Source: Acidisphaera sp. S103 (lineage in GTDB: Bacteria > Pseudomonadota > Alphaproteobacteria > Acetobacterales > Acetobacteraceae). From it: a stretch of DNA of 36,426 bases. The notes beneath the pieces were generated by a model. It saw only the letters and a program-made list of their open reading frames with translations. It had not been told where the DNA came from and did not search any database. A program made the position numbers and the translations under genes. This document shows positions 16,984 through 24,091 of this stretch, in pieces. The stretch is from NCBI RefSeq assembly GCF_009765975.1, contig NZ_LMUJ01000051.1:233451-269876 (forward strand), read 5' to 3'. How positions within the stretch are numbered: position 1 is the stretch's first letter; each line of letters starts with the position of its first letter.

Positions 16984-18675
16984 ATGAAAGCGGCGGCATT
17001 CAAGGCGGCCCGCGATTTCCTGCTGGCGCATCGCACCGATTATGCGACCGCCTACCGCGATTTCCGCTGGCCGGAGATGGAAAACTTCAACTGGGCACTC
17101 GACTGGTTCGATGGCGAACTGGCTCGGGGTGAAACCGCCAATCTTCCTGCCTTGATCATTGTCGGCGACGGCGCCGCCCGACTGACTTTCGCCGAACTGT
17201 CCGAACGATCGAACCGGGTGGCCAACGGCCTGCGTCATCTCGGGGTCAAGCGTGGCGACCGTATCCTTCTGATGCTGGGCAACGTCGTGCCGCTGTGGGA
17301 GGTGATGCTGGCGGCGATGAAGCTGGGGGCTGTCGTCATCCCGGCGACGACATTACTGGCTGCCAACGACCTTGCCGATCGTTTCGATCGTGGCCGAGCG
17401 CGGCATGTTGTTACGACGTCGTCGGAGACTGGTAAATTCGATGGCCTCGATCCGCGGCTGACCCGTATCGCCGTTGGCGATCCGGTACCGGGATGGACCC
17501 GCTACGATGAATTGCTCGCGGCCCAGGCCGAATTTATCCCCGACGGCGAAACCAGGGCTGACGATCCGCTGCTGCTGTATTTCACGTCCGGCACGACGGC
17601 CAAGCCGAAGCTGGTGCTGCACTCGCATCGCACCTACCCTGTGGGGCACCTCTCCACGATGTATGCGCTGGGGCTGCTGCAGGGCGATATCCACCTGAAC
17701 GTGTCGTCGCCCGGCTGGGCGAAGCATGCGTGGAGCTGTTTTTTTGCCCCATGGATCGCGGGCGCGGCGGTGTTCATCGCCAACCAGGGGCGGTTCCACG
17801 CTCGGGCGATGTTGGACACGATCGCCGCCAATAAAGTAACGACCTTGTGCGCGCCGCCGACGGTGTGGCGCATGCTGATCCAGGAAGATCTGAAATCCGT
17901 GCAGCACAGTCTGCGCGAAGTGCTGGGTGCAGGGGAGCCGCTGAACCCGGAGGTCATCGACCAGGTGAAAGCCGCCTGGGGGCTGACCATCCGCGATTTC
18001 TACGGCCAGACCGAGACCAGTGCCCAGGTCGGCAATCCGCCTGGACAGCCGATCAAGCCGGGCTCGATGGGGCGCCCGTTGCCAGGGTTCCGGACGTTGC
18101 TGCTGGATCCCGACGATCATGAAGCCGAGGAAGGTGAGTTGTCCCTCGCGTTGAATCCGCCGCCCGCCGGGTTGATGCAAGGCTACCAGCAGGATGATGG
18201 GTCGATCGCCGCCCTGACTGGCACCGCCTATCGCACAGGTGATGTCGCGTCCCGCGATACGGATGGCTACCTGACCTATGTCGGGCGAGCGGACGACGTG
18301 TTCAAAGCATCCGACTACCGCATCAGTCCGTTCGAACTGGAAAGCGTGCTGATCGAGCACCCGGCGGTGGCCGAAGCAGCCGTCGTTCCCGCCCCTGACG
18401 CGATGCGGCTGGCGGTCCCGAAGGCCTATGTCGCCTTGGTGGCGGGCGCGACCGGGGATCGGGCGACGGCATTGTCGATCTTCCAGCATCTGCGCGTCCG
18501 GTTGGCGCCGTTCAAGCGCGTGCGCCGGCTGGAGTTCTACGACCTGCCGAAGACGATCTCCGGCAAAATCCGCCGTGTGGAACTCAGGCAGATGGAAAAT
18601 CAGCGGGCCAGGGAGGGCACGCGTGAGCAGGCGGAATTCCGCGAGGAGGATTTTCCGGAACTGACGGCCCGATAG
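16984..18675 (+). CDS. AMP-dependent acyl-CoA synthetase/ligase (medium-chain/aryl type)
   Basis: A 563-residue adenylate-forming enzyme that activates a carboxylic acid with ATP and CoA. The P-loop-like motif YFTSGTTAKPKLVLHSH lies at about residues 197-213. Further motifs are DFYGQTET (A5-like), YRTGDVASRDTDGYLTYVGRADDVFK and the C-terminal catalytic lysine region KTISGKIRR near residue 530. SPGWAKHAWSCFFAPWIAGA resembles the acetyl/medium-chain/benzoate ligase branch more than the long-chain FadD branch. The ribosome site GGGGAGGGGAG precedes the ATG by six bases. It is the last gene of the DUF3237-dehydrogenase-ligase unit. The true substrate cannot be assigned from sequence alone. Confidence 0.9.
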   Translation: MKAAAFKAARDFLLAHRTDYATAYRDFRWPEMENFNWALDWFDGELARGETANLPALIIVGDGAARLTFAELSERSNRVANGLRHLGVKRGDRILLMLGNVVPLWEVMLAAMKLGAVVIPATTLLAANDLADRFDRGRARHVVTTSSETGKFDGLDPRLTRIAVGDPVPGWTRYDELLAAQAEFIPDGETRADDPLLLYFTSGTTAKPKLVLHSHRTYPVGHLSTMYALGLLQGDIHLNVSSPGWAKHAWSCFFAPWIAGAAVFIANQGRFHARAMLDTIAANKVTTLCAPPTVWRMLIQEDLKSVQHSLREVLGAGEPLNPEVIDQVKAAWGLTIRDFYGQTETSAQVGNPPGQPIKPGSMGRPLPGFRTLLLDPDDHEAEEGELSLALNPPPAGLMQGYQQDDGSIAALTGTAYRTGDVASRDTDGYLTYVGRADDVFKASDYRISPFELESVLIEHPAVAEAAVVPAPDAMRLAVPKAYVALVAGATGDRATALSIFQHLRVRLAPFKRVRRLEFYDLPKTISGKIRRVELRQMENQRAREGTREQAEFREEDFPELTAR

Positions 18676-18678
18676 GCG

Positions 18679-19095
18679 TCACAACCCTTGGGCTGTCGCT
18701 GACCCGAGCGCGGACTGGAGCCATTGCATGGAGGTCGCGCGATCGTTGCCTGCCAAGGCCTGCAGTGCTCGCGAGATCTGCCCGACCGTCGGATTGTCGC
18801 TTGGGCTGCCGGTCTGTCCTAGCGCGACGGATCGGTCGAGCATCCGCGTCTCGGCCATCTCCAACGCAGCCTGTGCCTCACCGGTGCGGCCGGCCGCCAA
18901 AGCTCCTTGGGCGGCGCGTAACGCATCGGACGGACGCGCCCCTTCCACCAGGTTCGGCTCCGGCAGCGCTGGGGCGATGGGGGATTGGGTGTCCTGGCCA
19001 TTGATGTTGCTGGCGCCATCGGATGTCGGATTGGCCGCAAGGGCACACACGGAGCATGCGACCAGCAATGGGACAGAGAGAATGACGGCACGCAT
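18679..19095 (-). CDS. Small secreted hypothetical protein with helical repeats
   Basis: A 138-residue product. The start is fixed at ATG 19095 by a perfect AGGAGGT (19104-19110) eight bases upstream; an in-frame TTG at 19101 is an inferior alternative. The signal peptide is MRAVILSVPLLVACSVCALAA, cleaved before NPTSDG. The mature protein has a disordered Asn/Gln/Pro linker, then two helix pairs: PSDALRAAQGALAAGRTGEAQAALEMAETRML, and ISRALQALAGNDRATSMQWLQSAL, which look like short tetratricopeptide-type repeats. Similar small exported proteins occur in Acetobacteraceae; none has a known function to me. It is convergent with the acyl-CoA synthetase, with three bases between the stops. Confidence 0.75.
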   Translation of the reverse strand: MRAVILSVPLLVACSVCALAANPTSDGASNINGQDTQSPIAPALPEPNLVEGARPSDALRAAQGALAAGRTGEAQAALEMAETRMLDRSVALGQTGSPSDNPTVGQISRALQALAGNDRATSMQWLQSALGSATAQGL

Positions 19096-19103
19096 GGGCA
19101 ACG

Positions 19104-19110
19104 ACCTCCT
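19104..19110 (-). promoter_or_regulatory. Consensus ribosome-binding site fixing the 19095 start
   Basis: AGGAGGT on the minus strand, eight bases before the ATG at 19095. Confidence 0.85.
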
Positions 19111-19206
19111 GAGCAGGCGGACTGGTGATTACACCGCCGGCGTGGTGAAATCGAGGCGCGTATAGTTAATGAACTGTTATACCGGGCGTCATCGAGGCCG
19201 TCTGTT

Positions 19207-19296
19207 GCCTCGTCATGGACCGGCGAAGTCCGGTCCATTTGATCCAGCATCCTTCGTGGCAGATGGCCCAGATTGGCCGCCGGGCCATGACGAGGC
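19207..19296. repeat. REP-like compound palindrome
   Basis: GCCTCGTCATGG (19207-19218) is the exact reverse complement of 19285-19296. Nested inside is a hairpin with 9-bp arms, ATGGACCGG-CGAAGT-CCGGTCCAT (19215-19238), and an ATGGCCC/GGGCCAT arm pair on the right side. The plan is the same as at 5355 and 11882. It lies between the two minus-strand genes at 18679 and 19329. Confidence 0.8.
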
Positions 19297-19328
19297 TGAT
19301 GTGTCGGGCGATCATGCTGTAAGGCTGA

Positions 19329-20222
19329 TCAGCGCCAGCGGCGGTGGAACCACAGGTACTGCCCAGGATTTTCCCGAACCCATCCCTCGATGATCGTGGT
19401 GATCATCTGTGTCGCGGCAGTGACATCGACCTGTCCGTCCTGATCCCGCGGCAGATCGTATGGTCCGAAACCTTCGATGCGAAACCGGTGATCCGGCAGA
19501 CGGACAACTCGGACGCCGACCACCGGGCAGTCGAAACGCCGGGCGAGGCGGGCGACGGATGGATTGGCCTTGCACTGGCGGCCGAAGAAAACGACGTCCA
19601 CGCCGCGGGAGAAATGCTGATCCACAACCATGCCGAGATGCTCGCCGGCGGACAGTGCCGCGGCCATCTCCAGCGCCGCCTGGGCGCGGGTGCGGATCAA
19701 CCGGCCCATCAGCGGGGCTCGTATACGGACGATCTCCCGCGCCACCGCCTTGTTGTTCGGCATGCGGTAGACCACGGCGGAGGGCAGTCCATGCGCCGCC
19801 GCCGCGATGGCCGGCAATTCCCAGTTTGCCAGGTGGGCGGCGAAGCACAGCGCCGGCTGACCGTCGAGACGCAACTGGTCGAACAGCCACGCGTCGTCGG
19901 TCTGAATACGGCCGGTATCGGGATGGGCTGGATCGAAGTCCCAGATGCGGGCCATATGCACATACTCGCCGGCGACGCGGCCGAGGTTTTCCCACGCATC
20001 CCGCAGTGTCGCCTCGATCCAGGCTGTGTCCTTATCGGGAAAAGCGGCGCGCAGGTTGGCCTGGCCGATCCGGTGTGCCGGCAACCAGGGACCGATCCGT
20101 CGCGCCGCGCTGCCGCAGAAATCCGACGTGCGATCCGGATCGGCGCGCCGCAGCAGCCGGATCAGCCATTTGACCAGGCGGCCGAGGATGCGCTCGCCGT
20201 AAAGGTTCAGTTGGCGTCGCAC
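19329..20222 (-). CDS. LpxL/HtrB-type lipid A acyltransferase
   Basis: A 297-residue enzyme of the lysophospholipid acyltransferase superfamily that adds a secondary acyl chain to lipid A at the inner membrane. The catalytic HX4E motif is H130-L-A-N-W-E135. Further family marks are AVVYRMPNNKAVAREIVRIR, VVDQHFSRGVDVVFFGR (with the Asp/Gln block), RFDCPVVGVRVVRLPDHRFRI and the terminal YLWFHRRWR. The N-terminus has an amphipathic or weakly hydrophobic helix (RLVKWLIRLL) in place of a long membrane segment. The start is GTG at 20222, five bases after the stop of the dehydrogenase gene, so the two form an operon. In rhizobia a dehydrogenase gene next to LpxXL ends the acpXL cluster, so very-long-chain acyl transfer is a possibility. 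Confidence 0.9.
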   Translation of the reverse strand: MRRQLNLYGERILGRLVKWLIRLLRRADPDRTSDFCGSAARRIGPWLPAHRIGQANLRAAFPDKDTAWIEATLRDAWENLGRVAGEYVHMARIWDFDPAHPDTGRIQTDDAWLFDQLRLDGQPALCFAAHLANWELPAIAAAAHGLPSAVVYRMPNNKAVAREIVRIRAPLMGRLIRTRAQAALEMAAALSAGEHLGMVVDQHFSRGVDVVFFGRQCKANPSVARLARRFDCPVVGVRVVRLPDHRFRIEGFGPYDLPRDQDGQVDVTAATQMITTIIEGWVRENPGQYLWFHRRWR

Positions 20223-20227
20223 GCGGG

Positions 20228-21259
20228 TCAGAGTTCGACCAGGATCTTGCCGAACACGTCACGGGTTTCCAGCCGCTCCACGCCGGCTCGGAATTCGGCC
20301 AGGCTGTAGACCGTATCGATCACCGGCCGCACGCCGGAGGCGATCCGGTCCAGTGCCCGCGCCAGCGCCGACATCGGTGCGCCGAAGGACCCGGTGATGC
20401 GGTATTGCTGCTGGAACAACTGCATCAGATTCAGGTTGCCGATCGGGCCGGAGGTCGCACCGCAGGTGACCAGCCGGCCGCCGCGCTTCATCGACAGCAA
20501 CGACCCGGCCCAGGTGTCGGCGCCGGTGTGTTCAAAGACGACATCGACACCGCGCTTTTTGGTCAGTTTGCGCACCACGCCCTCGAATCGGTCCTCGCGG
20601 TAGTTGATGACGTGGTCGGCGCCGAGCGCCGCGGCTTTCGCGGCTTTGTCGGCCGAACCCACGGTCGTGATGACGGTGCAGCCGATCGACTTGGCGATGC
20701 GGATGGCGATGCTGCCGATGCCGGACCCGCCGGCGTGCACCAGGATGGTCTCCCCGGGTTCCAGGTGAGCGTTGTCGAACAGCATGTGCTCCACCGTGCC
20801 GTAGGCAACGGCGACGCAGGCCGCGTCGCGCATGGAAACACCGTCGGGGATTTTGACCAGCAGCCGAGCCGGGTGGTTGGTCAGGTCCTGGGCGAACCCG
20901 TCGACATGAAAGCCGCGCACGCCGGCGACGTTCTCACACAGATTGTCGCGTCCGCGCAGGCAGGCGGGGCAGGTGCCGCAGGTGAATGCCCCGAACGGCA
21001 CCACCCGGTCCCCGGGGCTTACGTTCGTGACGCCCTCGCCGATGGCGGTGACCTCACACGATGCCTCGGCGCCGACGGTCAGCGGGTAGAGCCGCTTGGC
21101 GAACGCCATGCCGCGCAGGCCCCAGACGTCGATGTGGTTGAGCCCAACCGCATGGACCCGCAGTTGGACTTCGTTCGGGCCGGGGGCAGGGGGGGCGTCG
21201 CGCTCCGTCAGCGCGACATCCTTGTCGGCGAGAAGCTGAAGCGCTCGGATCATGGCCAT
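20228..21259 (-). CDS. Zinc-type alcohol dehydrogenase family protein (MDR superfamily)
   Basis: A 343-residue medium-chain dehydrogenase/reductase. The structural zinc is bound by the four cysteines of CGTCPACLRGRDNLC (C94, C97, C100, C108). The GroES-like N-terminal half contains VGLNHIDVWGLRG. The nucleotide-binding motif is HAGGSGIGSIAIRIAK at about residues 173-188, with GADHVINYRED downstream, as in NADPH-preferring members. Start ATG at 21259; a second Met codon lies at 21253. It is immediately upstream of, and probably co-transcribed with, the lipid A acyltransferase gene, which suggests a role in fatty-acyl or lipid A precursor metabolism. A generic quinone/enoyl reductase activity cannot be excluded. 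Confidence 0.88.
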   Translation of the reverse strand: MAMIRALQLLADKDVALTERDAPPAPGPNEVQLRVHAVGLNHIDVWGLRGMAFAKRLYPLTVGAEASCEVTAIGEGVTNVSPGDRVVPFGAFTCGTCPACLRGRDNLCENVAGVRGFHVDGFAQDLTNHPARLLVKIPDGVSMRDAACVAVAYGTVEHMLFDNAHLEPGETILVHAGGSGIGSIAIRIAKSIGCTVITTVGSADKAAKAAALGADHVINYREDRFEGVVRKLTKKRGVDVVFEHTGADTWAGSLLSMKRGGRLVTCGATSGPIGNLNLMQLFQQQYRITGSFGAPMSALARALDRIASGVRPVIDTVYSLAEFRAGVERLETRDVFGKILVEL

Positions 21260-21445
21260 ACGGCGAGGGTCCTGAAGGGTTGCATCGGGTGCCCAGTAAG
21301 CAGGGTTTGCCGTCAGGGCAATCCCCTGCCGCCGCTGGAATCCGTCGCCGATGGCCGCGTGAATTAACGAGTCGTTTACCGATCGCGCCTAATACGAAAA
21401 AACCGGCCGGGAATTGGCCCGGCCGGCTTACTCGAGGAGACTGCG
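21260..21445. other. Leader/intergenic region with a minus-strand terminator
   Basis: This segment separates the dehydrogenase gene from the accessory island. It holds the strong hairpin at 21397-21426 and the ribosome site AGGAG (21435-21439) of a possible small plus-strand frame. No protein-coding frame is supported. Confidence 0.5.
21397..21426 (-). terminator. Intrinsic terminator (minus strand) upstream of the dehydrogenase gene
   Basis: CCGGCCGGG (21403-21411) and CCCGGCCGG (21418-21426) form a perfect 9-bp stem with loop AATTGG. Read on the minus strand the stem is followed by six U residues (complement of 21397-21402), a textbook rho-independent signal. It lies about 140 bases before the dehydrogenase start, so it could be an attenuator or could insulate the operon from island transcription. 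Confidence 0.8.
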
Positions 21446-21628
21446 ATGGTACGACATCTCAAGCTCTTACCGAGGATAGTGGTGAAGATTGGCGTAAAAG
21501 CGGTATTATGTAGCAGCCGCCACCACACGATAGAAGCCTTTCTAACCCTATCATCCTACCATATACGGTATGGGCACATCAATCGTAACTGGCAACCTGA
21601 CCAAGCGCCGGGCTTACCTGGCTGGTGA
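21446..21628 (+). CDS. Possible small open frame with strong ribosome site
   Basis: A 60-residue frame starting MVRHLKLLPRIVVKIGVKAV, with AGGAG six bases before the ATG. It is basic, with a short hydrophobic stretch, and overlaps the first 59 bases of the next gene in a different frame. No family is recognised. The ribosome site is the only support, so it may be a leader peptide, a gene relic or nothing. Confidence 0.3.
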   Translation: MVRHLKLLPRIVVKIGVKAVLCSSRHHTIEAFLTLSSYHIRYGHINRNWQPDQAPGLPGW

Positions 21629-21995
21629 GGTAGCGCTCGCCCGGAGCAAGCTGAAGCAACTCCGTAGCGATCTATACGCCGTGGATAGGATGCTTCGCCT
21701 CCTAGATTCCGGGATCAACCCCACCGCCATCAAAGGCATCCAGCGGCATTACCGGCTACCGGATTTCAAGCATGGCGAAATGACGCGGCTTTGCGTTCGC
21801 GCGCTGCGCCGGGCCGAAGCGCCGGTATCCGCTGGTGTCGTGGCGCAAGAGATCGCCAAGGCCAAGGGGATTGAGGTGACTGCCAGCGTGCTGAGCCGCG
21901 TCCGGCTGACGATGATTCGGCTCACTCGGGAAGGCCGGGTTATCCGGTCGGGCGCGCACCGGGCGCGACTTTGGATGCTGAGGCAGGACGGCTGA
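21570..21995 (+). CDS. Hypothetical protein: coiled coil plus winged-helix-like C-terminus
   Basis: A 141-residue basic protein. Residues 12-50 (KRRAYLAGEVALARSKLKQL to DLYAVDRMLRLLD) form a heptad-like coiled coil. The rest (EMTRLCVRALRRAEAPVSAG, VVAQEIAKAKGIE, SVLSRVRLTMIRLTREGRVI, ARLWML) reads as a winged helix-turn-helix fold: helix, a VSAGVVAQEIA turn, a recognition-type helix, then a beta-wing. Similar 'ATPase-like linker plus HTH' proteins are scattered in Acetobacteraceae and Rhodospirillales genomes, usually in variable regions, with unknown roles. DNA binding is plausible but unproven. Start ATG at 21570 has only a weak upstream ribosome site. It is the first gene of the accessory island. 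Confidence 0.65.
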   Translation: MGTSIVTGNLTKRRAYLAGEVALARSKLKQLRSDLYAVDRMLRLLDSGINPTAIKGIQRHYRLPDFKHGEMTRLCVRALRRAEAPVSAGVVAQEIAKAKGIEVTASVLSRVRLTMIRLTREGRVIRSGAHRARLWMLRQDG

Positions 21996-22092
21996 CGGGC
22001 GGGATTCGCGGTTATTGACGCGGAATTCGCGGGGTAGCGTTGCTGCTGTTCATCATTCATTAATTCCTTGGAGCTAATTTGTTTGGGCCGGC

Positions 22093-22108
22093 TGTGATAT
22101 TGCTCACG
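22093..22108. promoter_or_regulatory. CRP/FNR-like dyad
   Basis: TGTGA-N6-TCACG matches the CRP consensus TGTGA-N6-TCACA at nine of ten positions. It lies about 160 bases upstream of the gene at 22270 in AT-richer DNA. It could also arise by chance. Confidence 0.35.
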
Positions 22109-22205
22109 GGCAAATTCGCCATTGAACCGTAAAGCAAATCGAGATCAGCCAAGGTGTCCGTTGCGTCAAGGCGCTAAATTTTATCACGCGTCCGTGACAG
22201 TTTTG

Positions 22206-22234
22206 TTGACCCCTACGGGGGGAGCGGTTATTCC
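22206..22234 (+). promoter_or_regulatory. Possible sigma-70-type promoter
   Basis: TTGACC (22206-22211) and TATTCC (22229-22234) are separated by 17 bases. The -35 box is good and the -10 box weak. Transcription would begin about 25-30 bases before the ATG at 22270. Confidence 0.35.
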
Positions 22235-22269
22235 GACCGCCTTATTTCTCGGCGCCCCGCAAACCTGCC

Positions 22270-22794
22270 ATGTCAAACCTCAATCTTGTTCTAGCTTCGC
22301 CCGCCAACCAGCTCATGGCTAATGTTATCACCGAATGGGATCGCCAACTTGCGTCTCAAAAAATACCCAAGTCGGCATTGGACGCGGTACGAACGTATGA
22401 AGCGCAATTGCAACCTGACAAAACGTATGGGGTGTATATCCTCTGTTCGCCGGATGGGATGGGCGGAGGGAAGCCACCTTATGAAGCTTTTGTACACGTA
22501 AACCACGCGTTCCCAAAATCTCCTAAGCCGATGCTGCGAATGACATGGAATCGCCTTGCACCTCGGTATGAATGGTCGGCAAACCCGATAAATGATCACG
22601 CTCGCGTGTTCACTGGCATCGTGACCGGGGGTTTGAAGTTAATTGGTGGACCCTTGCCGAGCAAGGAGATGAAAGTCTATCTCTACAATCACGCTGATCG
22701 CGCCTTTGGTAAGCGATTTGTGGGCGCCTTGACAGGAATGCCCCTCCCGTTCAACGTCTCTCTCCAAGGTAATTGGCTACACCTTGGATTATAA
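22270..22794 (+). CDS. Orphan hypothetical protein, first gene of a two-gene cassette
   Basis: A 174-residue cytoplasmic-looking protein with no signal or membrane segment; I cannot name a family with a known function. Visible blocks are an N-terminal helix, ALDAVRTYEAQLQPDKTYGV, then YILCSPDGMGGGKPPYEAFV, HVNHAFPKSPKPMLRMTWNR, LAPRYEW, a Gly-rich turn VTGGLKLIGGPLPSKEMKVY, and a C-terminal SLQGNWLHLGL. A helix followed by beta strands and the closing 'GNWLHL' suggest a single alpha/beta domain. Base composition and codon choice are clearly less GC-rich than in the flanking core genes, which indicates transfer. It is co-transcribed with the 49-codon gene that follows 12 bases later. Confidence 0.7.
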   Translation: MSNLNLVLASPANQLMANVITEWDRQLASQKIPKSALDAVRTYEAQLQPDKTYGVYILCSPDGMGGGKPPYEAFVHVNHAFPKSPKPMLRMTWNRLAPRYEWSANPINDHARVFTGIVTGGLKLIGGPLPSKEMKVYLYNHADRAFGKRFVGALTGMPLPFNVSLQGNWLHLGL

Positions 22795-22806
22795 GGAAGT
22801 CTCGAA

Positions 22807-22956
22807 ATGGATAAGAAAACAGAACAAATGATCTACGATGCAGCCCTCAGGGCGACGCATGAGATGGGGTCAGATCTTCTGAAAATGTCCTGCTTTGTGT
22901 CGAACTGGAAGCAGCAAGCCGAGATTGTCCCTGAAAAAGAACTCGAAGCCGCATAA
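22807..22956 (+). CDS. Small 49-residue protein, second gene of the cassette
   Basis: The frame runs from ATG 22807 to TAA 22954-22956, with AAGGAAG eight bases upstream overlapping the stop of the preceding gene. The product starts MDKKTEQMIYDAALRATHEM and continues GSDLLKMSCFVSNWKQQAEI before VPEKELEAA. It reads as one or two amphipathic helices with a charged C-terminus. A strong intrinsic terminator follows 22 bases after the stop, consistent with a genuine last gene. No family is recognised. Its size and position beside a larger orphan gene recall antitoxin, immunity or regulatory partner proteins, but that is speculation. Confidence 0.65.
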   Translation: MDKKTEQMIYDAALRATHEMGSDLLKMSCFVSNWKQQAEIVPEKELEAA

Positions 22957-22977
22957 TTTGGCTGATCAAGCTGATGA

Positions 22978-23006
22978 AATGGCCACCGAACGGTGGCCAT
23001 TTTTTT
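22978..23006 (+). terminator. Strong intrinsic terminator closing the two-gene cassette
   Basis: AATGGCCACC (22978-22987) and GGTGGCCATT (22992-23001) form a perfect 10-bp stem with loop GAAC, followed on the plus strand by T residues from 23000 to 23006. Confidence 0.92.
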
Positions 23007-23021
23007 GTGCGTCGGTCCTCG

Positions 23022-24005
23022 CTAAGCCGCCCGTTTCGCCCGCTGCCAATACCCGCACCAGTCCACCGACACCGGCGCTGCCATCGCCAGCGTCGCCACG
23101 GCCTTAACCTGCACCCCGTTGGCGACCCGGCGATGATCCTCACGCCACGCGCTTTCCTGGGCATACCGGACCAAATAGGCGCCCGCGATGTGGTGGTGAT
23201 GCCCGATCTCGGCCCGGCGCAGGCGGGAGAAGTAGGACTCGGCACCGTTGGAATAGATGCCGTCCAGGCTATAAGCCTGCGAATGGTCGATCCGGTCCAC
23301 CTGATAGCGAGCCTCCAGACCGTTCCAGGACCCGGCTTCGTCTGCTACGATCTTGGTGCCGCGTGCGACCCGCGAGGCAATCCAGGACTGTGCCGCGCCT
23401 TCGGACTTGAATACGGCCGGCAGGGTTGAACCGCCGCGTTCGCGGACCACGACCACCACCTGGCGCTTGCCGTTCTGGTTCTTCGCGAGGCGACGGTCGC
23501 GGCGGTTCTCTTTCCGGTTGGCAGGCTTCACATAGCCACCGAAGTACCCACCATCGACCTCGACCGTCTCACCGTCGCCGCCGAGGTGCATGCGTTTCAG
23601 TTCCGAAGCCATGGCCTCCCGCAGCTTGTGCGACAGGACGAATGCCGTCTTGTACTGCACGTCCAGGTCACGGGACATCGCCAGGGCGGACTTGCCTTTG
23701 ACCTCGTTGACGAAGATCGCGATGGCCGCGAGGTAGGTCCGCAGCGGCATCTTGTGGAAGGCAAATAGGGTGCCGGACGTAATGGAGAAATCCTTCCGGC
23801 AAGCCTTGCAGCGGAACCGGAGCGCACCGGACGGACGGCGGCACTCATAGACCGTGGGGCAACCGCAGTGCGGGCAAACGGCCTTTCCATCGGTCCAGCG
23901 AACGGAGCGGAACACCGTCTCGGCCTCTTCGTCCGTCATCCGCATCACGGTCGCCAGTGAGAGCGTCCGGGCTTTGGCTGAGAGGAGGAAGTGGGTGGGC
24001 ATCAT
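23022..24005 (-). CDS. IS1595-family (ISXO2-like) transposase
   Basis: A 327-residue transposase that appears intact. The N-terminal zinc ribbon has CPHC (C44, C47) and CKAC (C66, C69), then FSITSGTLFAFHKMPLRTYL and the helix-turn-helix-like SRDLDVQYKTAFVLSHKLRE. The DDE-type core shows the Asp of VEVDGGYFGGYVKP, the Asp of VADEAGSWNGL, and NGAESYFSRLRRAEIGHHHH carrying the last acidic residue. This is the ISXO2-like catalytic domain of IS1595 elements. The gene ends 15 bases from the terminator of the upstream cassette and starts 105 bases from a divergent DUF6471 gene. No terminal inverted repeats could be identified on either side. Confidence 0.92.
   Translation of the reverse strand: MMPTHFLLSAKARTLSLATVMRMTDEEAETVFRSVRWTDGKAVCPHCGCPTVYECRRPSGALRFRCKACRKDFSITSGTLFAFHKMPLRTYLAAIAIFVNEVKGKSALAMSRDLDVQYKTAFVLSHKLREAMASELKRMHLGGDGETVEVDGGYFGGYVKPANRKENRRDRRLAKNQNGKRQVVVVVRERGGSTLPAVFKSEGAAQSWIASRVARGTKIVADEAGSWNGLEARYQVDRIDHSQAYSLDGIYSNGAESYFSRLRRAEIGHHHHIAGAYLVRYAQESAWREDHRRVANGVQVKAVATLAMAAPVSVDWCGYWQRAKRAA
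23022..24005 (-). mobile_element. IS1595-family element, ends not resolved
   Basis: The transposase gene marks an IS1595 element, but neither inverted terminal repeats nor the expected 8-bp target duplication were found in about 100 bases on each side. Only the minimal extent is given. It may be degenerate at its ends, or carry the adjacent DUF6471 gene as a passenger. Confidence 0.55.
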
Positions 24006-24011
24006 TCACAT

Positions 24012-24091
24012 CCGTTAGTTGACGAACGGATATGTAAGCTTTCTAACGAAGCCTTGCAAGGGAAAAACGAACGCTTATGTTAGGTTTCGTT
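24012..24091. promoter_or_regulatory. Repeated operator-like motifs between transposase and DUF6471 genes
   Basis: The 105-base divergent region contains a dyad CCGTT-AACGG (24012-24016/24025-24029). It also has a direct repeat of 16 bases (24022-24037 and 24067-24082, 13 identical, both starting ACGAACG and containing TATGT) offset by 45 bases, and an inverted pair AACGAAGCC/GGTTTCGTT (24045-24053/24083-24091, 8 of 9 pairing). This density of related motifs suggests a regulator-binding array. Confidence 0.5.

Noticed and set aside
17353..18489. A 378-codon minus-strand frame inside the acyl-CoA synthetase gene
   Set aside because: Antisense shadow; AMP-ligase motifs are on the plus strand.
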